Origin: Aphrocallistes beatrix
Lineage: Eukaryota > Porifera > Hexactinellida > Sceptrulophora > Aphrocallistidae
Assembly: GCA_963281255.1 (NCBI GenBank)
Contig: OY725498.1
Coordinates: forward strand, 3,906,001-3,970,000
Direction of reading: 5' to 3'
DNA length: 64,000 nt
Position numbers and translations under genes: made by a program. Positions 24,196 through 36,845 of this stretch are shown piece by piece (the first letter of the stretch is position 1; the number at the start of each line of letters is the position of its first letter). The notes under the pieces were generated by a model. The model did not search any database and was not told the DNA's origin. It worked only from the letters and a program-made list of their open reading frames with translations.

Positions 24196-25805
24196 AGGGT
24201 TTGAATTTAACCCGGGTTAAATAGGTTTAGCCCAGCCCACTGGGCTAACCCAGTTCAAACCGGTGTAACAGCTTAGATTAACCTCCTCAGCCAATTTAAC
24301 CCTGGGTATAATCTGGGCTAGCCCGTATCAAACCCCGGAGTTAATTTAGGCTAGCCATAGCCTACTATATATAAGGCCTAAGAGTAACTTAACCAGGGAT
24401 GCGGTAGAATATGGATGAAGAAATACATGAGCTGCCTTAGATCATTAACAAAGCACAATAGAGCTTAGGAATGTATTACCAGCATATATAAATATGGTGT
24501 CAAAGCACCCATATCCGTTGTTAAAATTTAGATTAGCCATCAAATGATTGCGCAACAGGTTATATTTGGGTCAAATTTAGTGATTTTCAGAGGCTGTTTA
24601 AGGGCACTTCTAAGTGTTTTTATTATAAGGTTTTTCGCATAGAACTGAGAAGTGAGTGTGTTAATACTAAAAATTTGGAATTTTTTCATGGAATGTTCTT
24701 ACATTCCAGTATTGCTATGGAAACGTGTTTTGGTCAGTTGGGGCTAGGGCTAGGGGCTATCTTGAAAACAGCGATAGCTAGACATTCAAATTTAATCCCA
24801 TTTGATAGCAAATAGGCTACTTCCTATTTAGCTATAATACATATTTCTGTGTCTAAATTCAATGGTTCAAGAGATATTCGACAAATTACCAAATGTGACC
24901 AATATACATTGCCGAATATCTCGTAAACAATTGAATTTATACGTCGTAATTATATTATCGCTCAATAGGAAGTAGTTTATTCACTATCAAATGGAATTAC
25001 CTTTGAATATCTAGCTATCGTGGTTTTCAAGATATAACCTCAACTGACCAAAACACGTTTCCATAACAACACTGGAATGTACCAACATTCCATGAAAAAA
25101 TTCCTAATTTTTCGTATTAACACATTCACTTCACAGTTCTATGCGAAAAACTTTATAATAAAAACACATAGAAGTGCCCTTAAACGACCTCTGAAAATCA
25201 CTAAATTTGACCCAAATATAGCCTGTTGCGGAATCATTTGATGACTAATCTAAATGTTAACAACGGATATGGGTACTTTGACATCATATTTATATATGCT
25301 GGTAATACATTCCTAAGCTCTATTGTGCTTTGTTAATGATTTAAGGCAGCTCATGTATTTCTTCAACCATCTTCTACTGCATCCCTAGTGCCAAATTCGC
25401 AAGTTACTCTGAGGCCTTATTATAGTAGGCTATGGGCTAGCCCAGATTATACCCTTTAGTCCAGATTAACCCCCTTTTTGGAGTTTAATCTGGGCAAGCC
25501 TAAATCAACCCCAGGTATAGTCTGGGCGAGCCAAGATTATACTCGGGGTTAAACTGGGCTAGCCCATATTAAGCCCCGGGGTTAATCTACGCTAGCCCAG
25601 TTTAACCTTTGCGGGATATTCTGGGCTAGTCTAGTTTAACCCCTGGTGGTTAAAATAGGCTCTGGGGGTATAATCTGGGCTAGTCTAGTTTATACCCTAG
25701 GGGTTAAACTGGGCTAGCCTAGATTACACTTGGGGTTAAACTGGATGGGGGTTAATCTGGGCTGCTACACCGGGTTTAACTGAGTTAAACCGGATTGAAC
25801 TGGGT
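24196..25805. repeat. GGGCTAGCCCAG degenerate tandem repeat, interrupted
   Basis: Both flanks of the fold-back element at 24357 consist of degenerate units alternating GGGTTAAACTGGG with CTAGCCCAG, in both orientations (24196-24356 and 25435-25805). The units are partly palindromic (CTGGGCTAGCCCAG). It was one array before the fold-back inserted. Confidence 0.7.
24357..25434. mobile_element. P-superfamily fold-back element 2, 7-bp TSD
   Basis: Two long inverted arms meet near 24890, with termini CATAGCCTACTATATATAAG and GTAGGCTATG. A perfect 7-bp duplication GGCTAGC (24350-24356 and 25435-25441) flanks it. It lacks the hAT insertion found in element 1 and so gives its empty site. No coding sequence is seen. 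Confidence 0.85.
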
Positions 25806-26118
25806 GTTAGTTTTTCGATAAATCCCTTGGGTTGGGTCTCAATTAATCGTTAAATAATAATACCACGTATGTATAGTAGATAACACTATCAATGTCGGAA
25901 TACATTTTATTAAAACTGTCAACTACTACAAAGAATCAATGATAGACACAGTCAAACTCGACAGATCCTACTAGTTCACGATAACAAGTAACTAGTTTCG
26001 ATGCCTTCTCTAAGCCTAACCATAGCATTCTATATACTAAGGCAATGGCAGTCACCAAAAAATTGGTACCATGGATTGGTTAAATACTTCAATCCTAAAA
26101 CCGCTAATTAAATAACTG

Positions 26119-26517
26119 CATAGCCTACTGTATATAAGGCCTCACAGTAACTTGCGGATTTGGGACTAGGGATGCGGTAGAAGATGGTTGAACTAATACA
26201 TGAGCTGCATTAAATCATTAACAAAGCACAATTGAGCTTAGGAATGTATCACCAGCATATATAAATGTGGTGTCAAAGTACTCATGTCCGTTGTTAAAAT
26301 TTAGATTAATCACCATATGGTTGCGCAATAGGTTATATTTGTGACAAATTTAGTGATTTTTAGAGGTCGTTTAGGGGCACTTCTAAGTGTTTTATTATAA
26401 AATCTTTAGCATAGAACTGAGATGTGAATGGGTTATTAATACGAAAATTTTCGATTTTTTTCATGGAATGTTGCTACATTCCAGTATTGCTATAGAAACG
26501 TGTTTTGGTCAGTTGGG
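26119..26517 (+). mobile_element. P-superfamily fold-back, one arm
   Basis: It starts CATAGCCTACTGTATATAAG and follows the arm of elements 1 and 2 for about 400 bp. It stops at 26517, where a Helitron-like 5' end begins. The second arm is absent. Confidence 0.75.
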
Positions 26518-26720
26518 ATCATCCTTACTATTAAAACTCGAATGTTTGTTAGTGTATATATACATCTGTAACGAATTGATTGAAGAAACTGCCAGGCCCA
26601 GAAAGTTGATTTTTGGCATGTGGGGGTCTTTTGACTATAGCTCCACTAAGTTCTGAGCTCAGACGAAAATGTCGACTCATCATGGAATTATGACGTCATT
26701 ATTGTTATGAGTACTTGTTT
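26518..26720 (+). mobile_element. Helitron-like 5' end
   Basis: It starts TCATCCTTACTATTAAAACT and follows the complement of 540-750 up to a TGACGTCA box near 26692. It interrupts the fold-back arm. After 26720 the sequence leads into the untranslated leader of the Ty3 element. Confidence 0.5.
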
Positions 26721-26915
26721 GTTTACCTTAGTCGCTTAGGAACAGTAAACGAGTTGAGCTCTATTAGGCAATAGGCATTAGACTCAATCTTATATATAGT
26801 TGTGTACCTGTTGTTTTACCTAGTTCACATACTGTTTAGTATTTCTCTTTGCATTACATTGAAGTATCAGTTACATATTTCCAATCGCGACATAAATACT
26901 AAACGTATTGAAACG

Positions 26916-29460
26916 ATGGCCACACCTCTCACTATCGCGATCCCCCCATTACAGGAACGGCAAACGATAGCAGCATGGGAGCCCCTCTTTATCGCTGCGG
27001 TTTCAGCAATAGACCAGAAGGCAGCAATAAAACTCCTGCCGGCCTATGTTAAGAGAGGGAGACTCGAAGAGAAGGTCGTATTAGGCGCGATGGGGAAAGA
27101 GACGCTGGCAGATGCTTTTACCTACCTCAAAGAACGCCTGGACCCAGAGGTAGATATGTTCGACGCCGCAGCGAATTTCCGCAGGATGGCTTGGAGTCCC
27201 GGTGAAGCTATTCAAGATTTCTTTACTCGCTACCTTGAAGAGCAGTGAGGGCAGGGCTCCCGGTCAAAGCTGCGTGCGTGTTCATGGTTTCTCAAACCCC
27301 AGCGGAGATACGGCCAAAGCTGAAAGAGTGGATCAGGTCAAAGGAAGGAGACTTGGCTGAGGACGCGGCTCTGCAGTTTGGAATGGTGCTCCGAAAAGCG
27401 CTGGCGGAGAAAGGTATCCCCACCGACCATGGATGTCGTGTTCAGCATGTTAGGGAGTTCTCCCCCTCCTCTGAACTGGGCGAGTCTGGGGAAAGAAGTA
27501 ACGATTCTAGTGAACCCGAGACCATCAAAGTGCAGCAAATTAGTCGAGAAAGCCGGAAGAGAGAGCCCAAGGGAAAACCCGGACGACTACAATGCTATTG
27601 CTGTGGTTCTCGTGACCACCTGTTTCGTTTTTGTCCGAACAAGCGTTGCTCAATGTGCGGTAGATCAGGTCATAAGCCCGCCGACTGCCCTCAGAAAGGG
27701 GTTAGAACTGGAGACCAAAAGGAGTCAAGGACTAACGATAGAAACCGAGTGTTCCTGTTTCTGGCGGCGACGAAGAAGCTGTAACGATCGAGGTGTACTT
27801 AGGCCCCCATAGAATCGAAGCTATGTTAGATACGGGTGCGAAGCCCAGCGTGATCGACGTCGACACAGCACATAGGCTAGATCTTCGGGTCGTTCCGGAT
27901 GCGTACAAAGTCTACGGCCTATGTAACAACCCTGTCAGGGTTATGGGATATGTGGAAGTACCAATCAGAGTGGGCGATATGGAACCCTTAACAGAGCGGA
28001 TCGAGGTCTTGGACAGCGGTGAACCTACACTGCTATTAGGGCGGAAGTTTATGGAGAAACTCGGGAAGGTTACCTTCGACTGGGTTAATGGTCGAGTCCG
28101 GTTTGGGAAATCTTGGGCTACCGTTCACAAGACCCTAGGCGGAGCTACCCCCTTGGTGCGAGCTAGGGTGGCCAAACAAGACGATCCCGAGGTAGCCACA
28201 ATTAGTACCGATAGCGACAAGATGATATGTACGAAGCTCTTCCCAAAGGAGAGAGAGATACTCGAGCATACAGTGAAGGACTTTGACGGCATAATTGCAA
28301 CCCACCATAAACGCCCAAGACGGTGCCTCATCGACGAACCGCACCGGATCCAGACTGGTAACGCACCCCCCCAGAGATCGCGCCCGAGGAGAGTCCCCTT
28401 GCATTGGGAATCCGAAATCGCCAGACAATTAAAGGAGATGCTATCCGCCGACCCTCCCATCTGTAGACCCAGCAAGTCACCCTGGTCCTCCGACGTAGTT
28501 TTAGTCCGAAAGAGAGACGGAACCTTGCGATTCGCGGTCGATTACCGCCGACTAAACTCCGTGATTAACCGCGACGAGTATAGCCTACCTAACCCCCAGT
28601 CAATTTTCGATCGCCTCGCAGGGAGCCGCTATTTCTCGAAACTGGACATCGCCTCGGCTTATTGGTCTATATCTGTTCACCCGGATGATGTCGAGAAAAC
28701 GGCATTCCACACCCCTAGGGGTTTATACGAAATGAATGCGATGCCGTTTGGGTTATGTAATGCCCAGGCCACCTTCCAGAGGGTGATGGACAGGGCTCTG
28801 GAGGGCACCCCTAATTGCGAGAGCTATGTTGATGACATCTTGATCTATTCCCCGAATTTCGATTCCCATGTACAGCACCTAAGAATGGTATTCGACCGTC
28901 TAGGTAAGGCTGGTCTCCAATTGCGGAAGGATAAATGCAAGCTAGGTCACAGATCTCTCGAATTCCTTGGACACAGGGTAACCGAGGAAGGGAAGAGTCC
29001 AGTACCGGAATACCTAGAGAGGCTCAAGTCCTTTCCGGTACCCCGAACACTTACGGAACTTCAGCGATTTATCGGTACGGCAAACTATTATCGATGCTAC
29101 ATTGAGAGAATGTCCGAGATTGCGCATCCCCTGTACTCCCTGTTACTTAAGAGCAGGAGGTGGAATTGGGACGAAGCTTGCCAAAAGGCGTTTGAAGAGT
29201 TGCGCACACGACTAGTCCGCGAACCCGTATCTCTTGCTCACCCCAAATGGAATGAGAATTTCTACTTGGAAGCTGACGCGTGCACAACAGGAGTCGCGGC
29301 CATTCTGTCGCAGCTGGACGAGCACACCGGGAAACTAGGACCCATCCAGTTCTTTTCTGCCGCGCTTAGCTCCAGTCAGGTGAACTACTCGGCTGGCCAG
29401 CTGGAAGCGTGGGCATTAGTTGCGGCTACCCGCAAATGGTCAGTATACCTTAAGGGGGCA
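26916..29460 (+). mobile_element. Ty3/Gypsy retrotransposon, 3'-truncated and frameshifted
   Basis: Gag begins at ATG 26916 and is shifted at 27248. It ends with two CCHC zinc knuckles (CYCCGSRDHLFRFC and CSMCGRSGHKPADC). The pol frame then reads an aspartic protease (LDTGAKPSVID), a reverse transcriptase with ESYVDDILIY, and the start of RNase H (EADACTTGVAAIL) before breaking off near 29460. Integrase and the 3' LTR are missing; 26721-26915 is probably its leader or part of the 5' LTR. GC content is visibly higher than in the neighbourhood. The gag break makes it non-autonomous. Confidence 0.9.
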
Positions 29461-29462
29461 GT

Positions 29463-30903
29463 ATACCTTGAGAGGAAATATAGTCAGATTGAAAGATGTG
29501 GAAATGATAGGAGAGAATATAACATTACTACAACACGTGTATGCACCAGACTGTAGTAATAGAGCATCAGTGATGAGAAGAGAACTGTTCTTAGCTGTCA
29601 TGTCTACATTCTCTGTATTGATCAAGATATTCAAGATATTCTCTAGTTGTGTCCCATTATGGAACCAATTGATCTCGAGTGTCGGGAGAAAGTGTTCCAA
29701 CGTCATGAACTGAGAGGACAAACTGAATGTATCTCCACTGTATAGTAGTTTAGTATTAGGAATAGAAACACCAACTAAGGAAGGAGCTGGTGGGATACGG
29801 ACATTGAGAATGAATGGAGTGGAATTAACCTGTGCAGAACCCAATGAATTGATTAATCTACTCGCGCAATGGTACTCTCCTGCTTCAGAGAAAGATGTGC
29901 TACTGATACTCAGTGTACTTTCTACAATACTAGCGCCTTTATTAGACAGAGATATCTGAATGCCAGTGGAATTGCTGATCAACAGTGAAGTGTTATGATA
30001 CCAATTAATCCTCAAGGCAGATCTGAAACTGGATGGAATAGCAAACTGACATTGCAATTGAGTACGTTCTGTAAAATATGGGGCTTGTGGCGTACTTGTT
30101 AATTGTAGATAGATGGGATTTGGAGGAAGATTTAGGTTTAATTGAAGAAATTGTGAAACAGAAACCTGACTGTTTCCAACCGTCGCTTGACAAATGTAGA
30201 TTCCTTCATCATTAAATTGAACTTCAGAAATGGTCAGAGTACTGATTGCTACAGCACCAGTATGAACTGTGAGAATGGTTGTGAGATCGTTATCCTCCAC
30301 TATTACTCCATCTTTGTACCAGTTAATTAAAATTGGTGAAGAAATATTCGCAAAGCTAGAAAAACGACATTCCATTCTAATTTCATCGCCGAAATAGATG
30401 GAAGCTTGTGACAGGAATTCAATTAATAAAAATTGAGGAGATGGAGGTATAACAACAATCGTTATTGTATCTGTAGACATTCCTAATACATTGGAAGCTG
30501 TACATGTATACTCATCAGAGTTATATTCTAGTAAGAGATTGGTGTCAAGAGTAGCAGTTGATGAGCTTATGCTACCTGTCCAGAAATAGATTGGAAGTGG
30601 ATGAGGAGAGTTACTGTGTTCACAATTGAGTACAGGAGTATTGGTACCGATAACCACTTGTATCACAGTCTGACCTGGTGATATGGTAGCAGTGGGTGGA
30701 ACAGGATTCTGTGAGAATATCCCAACTGTGATTCTAGGATTAGTGTCACAAGTGTAAAACCCTTCACTCCCGCTTTCAATTGTTCCATTCAAGACAAGGT
30801 TACTTCTACCTACACGTGGGTTTGTAGTATACGGAAATATGTCTGAGTCAGTATTAACTGGTATTGGTTCTTTATTGAGACTACGATTTGGGTTTGCATA
30901 CAG
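29463..30903 (-). pseudogene. Ig-domain receptor fragment, truncated at both ends
   Basis: An open frame of about 470 codons, closely related to the receptor at 58860-60785. It includes the shared strings LNKEPIPVNTDSDIFPY and NSPHPLPIYFWTGSI, then four to five Ig-like domains with W...Y-x-C cores. Its 5' end stops at about 30903 just after an in-frame TAA, and its 3' end runs into the Ty3 fragment (the last dozen codons are transposon-derived). The membrane segment and tail are therefore absent. In the last Ig domain the first core cysteine is replaced by serine (FSLSSQF). An exon boundary at 30903 is possible, but a dead fragment is more likely. Confidence 0.75.
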
Positions 30904-31134
30904 AACTTAATAGTCACTCTGTAAACGCGCCACAGTTTTCGAAAAGGCAACCCGGTTGCAGTCTGTTTCGGTTTGAGGGAGCCCTGTTATTCAGAAGTGG
31001 ACTGTAGGATTAAAGAAAAAGAATCATTACATAGCATTGTAACTCTAAAGTCATTACAATAAAATTTTGAAAGAAAATGAAAAATAAAACAGCGAAAGAA
31101 TATACATGAGCATGACATGTTATAAAATAGGGAA

Positions 31135-32383
31135 TTAGAATATCAATAGACGATTGTTGTAACCTACGAGGATAATTCTCCCTCTTGCATCTAGTGTGAC
31201 ACCAAAAGGACTCTGTATGCTATCAGTGATTTTATGAACTAAATCTCCTTCTTGATTGAACAGAACAATAGCGTTTAGGCTACAATCTGATATAATAAAG
31301 TTACTAGCACCATCTATACAGAATGAATTGGGTTGTTTCAAATGTTTGGAAATAGAATTGAGAACAGCATTCTGTACCTGAGTCAGGTTAAAGTTGAAAG
31401 AATAGAGGAAAGGGTTAGTGTAGCTTAGTACATAAATGTACTCGTTGGTTAGTTTTATGTCAGAAGGAGACTTCAGTATTCCTTTTCCAAACTGAGATTT
31501 GAATAGGAAATCTTTGGAGAATATTTGGATTCGATTATTACCATAGTCACACACAAATATATCTCCATTCGATTCATTGATAGTAATGCCATATGGGGAT
31601 TTTAACTGTCCTTCTCCATTCCCTGGAGTTCCTATCTGTTTCAGAAATGTTCCATTTAAATCATAAACTAACAAACATCCAGTTCCCAAATGAGATATAA
31701 ACACTTTACTTTGATAGAAAGCAATGCAAAGAGGATAATTCATCTTACCAGCTCCATCTCTATCTCCAAACTTGTACAAATACTTTCCATCTCTGTCGAA
31801 TACTTGTACTCTGTTGTTACTACTGATCTACTACGAATATATTACCAGTCTGGTAGTGCACTGAGACTCCAAAAGGATGAGAGAATTGCCCTTCCTTACT
31901 ACCTGATGTCCCTCCTATACTGAGTACAGGAGTTACTTTTCCCTCATAATCTACTACAGGTAGGCTAGATACTACAGAAGTAGAGTTAGTAACAGTAAGT
32001 CTACCAATAGTACCAGCTAACTCCAATATTGTCTTGTTAAAGTCAAGACTGATGTGTTTAGATTCGAAATGAGATTCAACTTCTTTTCGTTTCTCTGTTG
32101 TTTTTGCGATTATAAATTCTTGAAATTGTTTGAGATCATTCGATTTGAAGTTTTCTTTGACTAAATTCAATCCTGTTTCAAGTTCTGCTAGAGATTGTTT
32201 GTGTTTATCTCTTTCTCTTTTGTAATTGTTCAGAATTTTATCCAATTCGTTTAAAAGTTGTCTCTCCCTCTCTCTCACACAATTCATCAGTTCACGGAAA
32301 CGAGATTCAATTTCACTTTTCACTTTAGAGACTTGTTTCTCAAAACTCAATTCTTCAGAAAGAACTACTGAAGCTGTAGCCAT
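31135..32383 (-). pseudogene. NHL-repeat gene copy 8, one-base insertion
   Basis: Codons 1-187 are normal. Near 31826 one extra base turns CAGAGTAAC into CAGTAGTAAC, giving a stop just after FVVDQ. The remaining blades continue in the other frame (31135-31820) to RIILVGYNNRLLIF. It belongs to the second large duplication block. Confidence 0.85.
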
Positions 32384-32525
32384 TGATTATAGAAAATCTA
32401 ACAAACAAACACAGTTATTTTATAAAGAAACATGTGACATAATTTGTATATTAAAGTAAATTTCTTAAAGGACCTTTCATTGGAACATAATTTATATCCA
32501 ATATTTAATAATGGGGTGGGGGAGC

Positions 32526-32956
32526 TGGATTATTCATCTACCTATTATTACTTGTATCTTTGGCTTTGAGTTGGATTGGACAGTTTCTAAAATATTATGC
32601 CACAAATAATGGAGTGTCCTTGTGGACTCCGAAACATTTGCAAGCCATTTCCTATGGAATTTTATTTATTCTCTTTATGGAAAAATGATAGTTGGGAACA
32701 AACTTTTGATAATTCAATATTATCAATGATGCGATATATTCATAATCCGGGGGGATTATATGATTATCATATTTAAATTTCGTTTGCAAAACTTAAATAA
32801 ATGTTCAAAAATATTCCAATTCAACACTTTTGGTTGTGTTTTCATAGATGCTAATACAAAATATCTTGACAATTTCTTCATCACAATATTTTAGAAAGTT
32901 GCCCGATTGAAATCAAACTCAAAGTCAAAGATAATAATAGGTAGGTGAATAATCCT
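32526..32956. mobile_element. TIR element of about 430 bp
   Basis: Inverted ends of about 50 bp (GGATTATTCATCTACCTATT and its complement). It is absent from the equivalent place in block 1 (about 9410), so it is an insertion. Target duplication is unclear (possibly TA), and no coding sequence is seen. Confidence 0.65.
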
Positions 32957-33012
32957 AGAAATTTTCAACAAAATCAAACGGAAGCAACTACTCCAGGTTC
33001 AAAACATATTGA

Positions 33013-33480
33013 GTGACCCTCGTACAAGCTGAAGGAATGCAAGTTGCTTACAACCAAGATGAGGAACTAACTCTACGCATACGTCTGTTGCCAGCATTCG
33101 CCTTTGCTTTACCCTTTGATGTACTCGAGGTGTTTGGTGATGTGGTACAGCAACCTTCAATGCCCCAAGCCACTGGTCTAGTTCTATACTTTGAGAAAAC
33201 CTATGTCGGACATAAACTCCCTGGTGGTACCTACCAGGATCCATTGTTCCAAATTGAGATGTGGCACTATCACTACGACACGGCGTTTGGGTTCCTCGTA
33301 TAACTAATGCAATTGAATCATGGCACCGCTCTTTCAATGCTACTGTTGTTGGCTGTCAGCATTCAAATATTTGGAAGTTTATCGCTGTCTTGAAGCGTGG
33401 ACTTGTAGCTGTCCAGGAGAGGATCCGTCATGGCCTCCCTCAGCAGCATCCTCAGCTAGCTGGTAAATATAGATCTTTTT
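33013..33480 (+). pseudogene. MULE-type transposase remnant, copy 2
   Basis: The same decayed string as copy 1 but better preserved: FDVLEVFGDVVQQPSMPQAT, then YHYDTAFG, then after a shift ITNAIESWHRSFNATVVGCQ and IWKFIAVLKRGL. The NAIESWH motif supports the MULE/FLYWCH transposase assignment. It precedes the helicase pseudogene, as in block 1. Confidence 0.6.
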
Positions 33481-33813
33481 AGAAGAGTTTGTATGTATTG
33501 AATTATATTATTGAGACTACAAAGTATCAATTAAATTATGTTGCTTTTAAGATTTATTGCTGGACTGATGGTGAGGAAGTGGGTCATTGGATCCTCTACT
33601 TTTTTAGAAAAATATGAAAACTCTACGCCTATACTGATGAGCACACTCTGCGCACTGATTTATAAATAGAATTGAGTTGAAACAGGAATAAAAAATAAAA
33701 AAAATTACAACACACACAGACAATCATGAGAACGAGAACAATTCTAGGCTACAAAACAGCTAGCAACCATACCTACGGAATGTATATTGCATTTTCTCTG
33801 AGTCCATCATGTG

Positions 33814-34183
33814 TAGGGTTTTTAATCCCGGTCAGAAATTCCAATCCCGGGATTTCGGGATTGACAAATTCTGAATCCCGGGATCCCGGGATTAGTAATT
33901 TTCAAATATTGGTATGCTAGTATTTGTATATAGTTTAATATAACGTGACTATTATGAATTACGGAAATAATATGAGTAATGAATATAGAATTAACATCTC
34001 TATTTCTTTTCTTTTTTCAGGTTGTTCCTAATAAATACAAGTGTGTCTAAAGTGCTATCATTCAGCCTTGTTCTTAACTTGTTGCATAGATATCCTGAGG
34101 ATCAGTATCCCGGGATTGAAAAATGAATCCCGGGATTCAATCCCGGGCAAAAACAAGCCGGGATCCCGGGATTAAAAACCCTA
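33814..34183. mobile_element. hAT element with AATCCCGGGATT repeats
   Basis: Ends TAGGGTTTTTAATCCCGG and its complement, flanked by ATCATGTG and ATCACGTG (33806-33813 and 34184-34191, one mismatch). The subterminal regions hold several CCCGGGATT palindromes. It is absent from block 1 and related to the BED-bearing remnant at 1-279. Confidence 0.8.
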
Positions 34184-34249
34184 ATCACGTGATGTGTTCT
34201 TTCAGTTGTAATTTCTTAATTAATTTCTCCAACTCTCGCTTGGCCTCCC

Positions 34250-36130
34250 ATCCAGGAAGTTGTCTATGTCGTAGTATACCTGAGCCTGTGACAACAGCAC
34301 TCAGGTTTAATGTCTGTGACGGTGTGGATGTGGTTATTACTGAAGAGCAGGAATCGTTGTAGAGCCTCGCTGGGGCTTGAGGTCCAGACAGGAGGACGGG
34401 TGGAGCTGTACCACCTGGTTGTCCTCACAGTCAGGAAGTGGTCGGATCGCTCCAGAAGCAACACCTGCATAAATAATAAACTCAGCAGCAGGCGTCTGAT
34501 GTTCAAATTGTAGTCTTTGCTATGGTTGCTTGAAATGTTACTGCTCTTTGGTTCAGGAGAGCTGTTGGCATACGTCGTCTACCGCCGTGAGAGAGAGAGG
34601 TAGCTGAGGAAGTTGTAGCACCACTGCTGCGCCATGGAACTGTTCTGCTTGAAGGCGTGGTACACGTTCAAGAGGTGGGGTGGTCCTTGTCGATGTGAGG
34701 AATCTCATCTTCGCATCGTCCGCCTTCTTCTTCTCTCCCGGACGCTGGAAGTCTGCTCCACGGAGAGCAGGCGGGGAAGCTGAGGATCTCGTTGGACCAG
34801 AGTTGCATGCGGGGCGGGCCGAGTTTTTTTGTCGCGGGCCTTAGGCCCGCACAATACCTGATAGTACTGGATTTATAATCAACGATTATAAGATATTTAC
34901 TAGATATTAGTCGTCCATCCTAACGATAGTTTATCTGCAAATTGCGAATTCAAATATGTAATTGAACTTCTATGTTTTGAAGAATTGACTAACGTTGTTG
35001 ATGACTTGTAATTGTTACCTCTATGTACGTATTCCTATTACCACAATGAATAGATGCATTATACTTTTGACACAAACAGTGAATACATACACCACTCAAT
35101 GTGAATTCTCAATACGTATTCTCTGTAATACACAAAGATTTGCATGGCGAAACAAATGTTCTGGATATTCGCGGGCCTGTTGCGGGCTGCGGGCTGGATT
35201 TACTCAAATTGCGGGCCGCGGTTACGAAATTCCGGCCCGCGTGCAACTCTGCGTTGGACAGTCGCACTGCGCTGTTGATCAGCTTCTTGGCAGAGCTGTA
35301 ACTCCACTCGGATGTGGGGTGTACACATTCTGCTTGGAGAAGCCGGGGTCTATCACGAACACCAACCCATCAATGGAGAGATCTCCACGATGTTCTGGAC
35401 ACGACGCACTTGCGACCGAATTCCCTTCTCTGTCCGGTGACGGCTCTTCGAAAACTTCTAATGCAGGACGGGGGAAGGATGGAGTAGAGGGAATAATCTT
35501 CAGCTCGACCACATCCGATCCAAATTCTCCACTTCCTTCAGGAGCTTCTCGCACGTCTTCTTCTCAATCTATTCCTGTCCGGTGAGGAAGAACAGCACGT
35601 TGCCTTTCTCGCTCGCACCTGTGAATCTGCACCACCGTGAGAATGGTGGTCTCCAGGTTTTCCTTCTCCGGCTCTGGCGTTAGATCTCCACGGGCTGACC
35701 AGGAATGTTCAGGAATGGTCTTGTCGAAGTAGGCCTGGAACTTGTCCGCAACTAGCGTGGCATTAATTACAACTATTTTGAGGTCACTCCTCTTCTTTGC
35801 AATCTGCTGGAGCAGTCCCAGCAGAATGTCCGCAGTCAGCATCAGCTCGTGCGCCTCGTCCAGTCTCACACCCGTAGCTGTCCAGCAGAGGTCCGTCATG
35901 GCCTCCCTCAGCAGCATCTCGTCCATCAACTACTTTCAAATGGTTCGGTTAGAACTGCAGTCCTCGAATCGGATGAGAATCCACCTCGTTCCAGCTTCAG
36001 TCCATCTCGTCTGCCACTCTCTGCGTTACGCTCATCGCTGCCACTCATCGCGGCTGAGAAGCCACGTGCTTGTCTCCAGACCAGCTCCTTGCACCATTGC
36101 GGGATCTGTGTCCTCTTCCCTGAGCTTCAG
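34250..36130 (-). pseudogene. DHX15-like DEAH helicase pseudogene, copy 2
   Basis: Frames in order on the minus strand: QPR-RVAAMS region (about 36050), MDEMLLREAMTDLCW and a degraded DEAH string (LDEAHELML), LTPEPEKENLETTILTVVQI, VVELKIIPSTPS, LSIDGLVFVIDPGFSKQNVY, KMRF region, and HLERSDHFLTV-like C-terminal text. It is intronless and has many shifts and deletions. It is split by a hAT element at 34798-35251. DHX15 is a spliceosome-disassembly helicase; this copy cannot encode it. Confidence 0.8.
34798..35251. mobile_element. hAT element with GCGGGCC-rich ends
   Basis: Ends CAGAGTTGCATGCGGG and CCCGCGTGCAACTCTG, with a perfect 8-bp duplication CGTTGGAC (34790-34797 and 35252-35259). The empty site is seen in the helicase fragments at about 10650 and 50160. 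The interior has GGGCCGCGG and GCGGGCC repeats. Confidence 0.9.
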
Positions 36131-36139
36131 ACTTGATGG

Positions 36140-36845
36140 TACTCCAACCAGTTCAACATCCACTGATCAGATTCATTTATCGGGGTGGACTAGAATAGCA
36201 GAATCCAAAAAATTTTCGGTTATCCTGTCTATGCTTTTACACTAATCAAATAATACATTAGGATATGGAGATATCTCACTTAGGAACATTAATGGCTAGC
36301 AGTGGAGCACAGAGAAGCAGATCTACTGTGTCAAACTCAACAAGTTGCACTCTTAGTCAAAACCTCCCAGCAAATCCGTTATCTTTGCTGGATCAAAAGT
36401 GTGAACAGAAAGGAACTGTTAAGAACTCAACTATAATTCTGATGACCGCCAAGACACTCAGGACAGAAGACGAATCGTACAGATGAAGCCATGATGTCAG
36501 TAGTTCTTAACTCTCCAAAGAGGTCAATTGGTTGCTCATCACACACTACACTACGCAGAGCATATCTACTCGCACAGCGCAAAATTCAAGATTAGTGTAA
36601 CTCTAATTACATTTACATTCAAATATTTTCACACCCAACTTGGGAGAAAGTTCAATATTCACTTTTCCACGAAATAGCGACAAACCCATTGTTAACAGCT
36701 CTACTACCCAGTCTACTAGTATTATAGGAAAGAATCATTACACAGCATTGTAACTCTAAAGTCAATCAGAGTAAATACTGAACAAAACAAAAATAAAACA
36801 GAGAAAGAATACACATGAGCATGGCAATGTTATAAAAATATGTAA
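36140..36845. repeat. Flank repeat R copy 3 and NHL 3' flank
   Basis: Positions 36140-36255 are repeat R, 36260-36590 match 11640-12020, and 36700-36845 are the common NHL 3' flank. No gene is seen. Confidence 0.6.

Noticed and set aside
28125-28475. Minus-strand frames across the Ty3 pol region
   Set aside because: Shadows of the protease and reverse transcriptase codons.
34995-36245. Long plus-strand frames over the helicase pseudogene
   Set aside because: GC-rich antisense of the DHX15-like remnant; the minus strand carries the recognisable helicase motifs.
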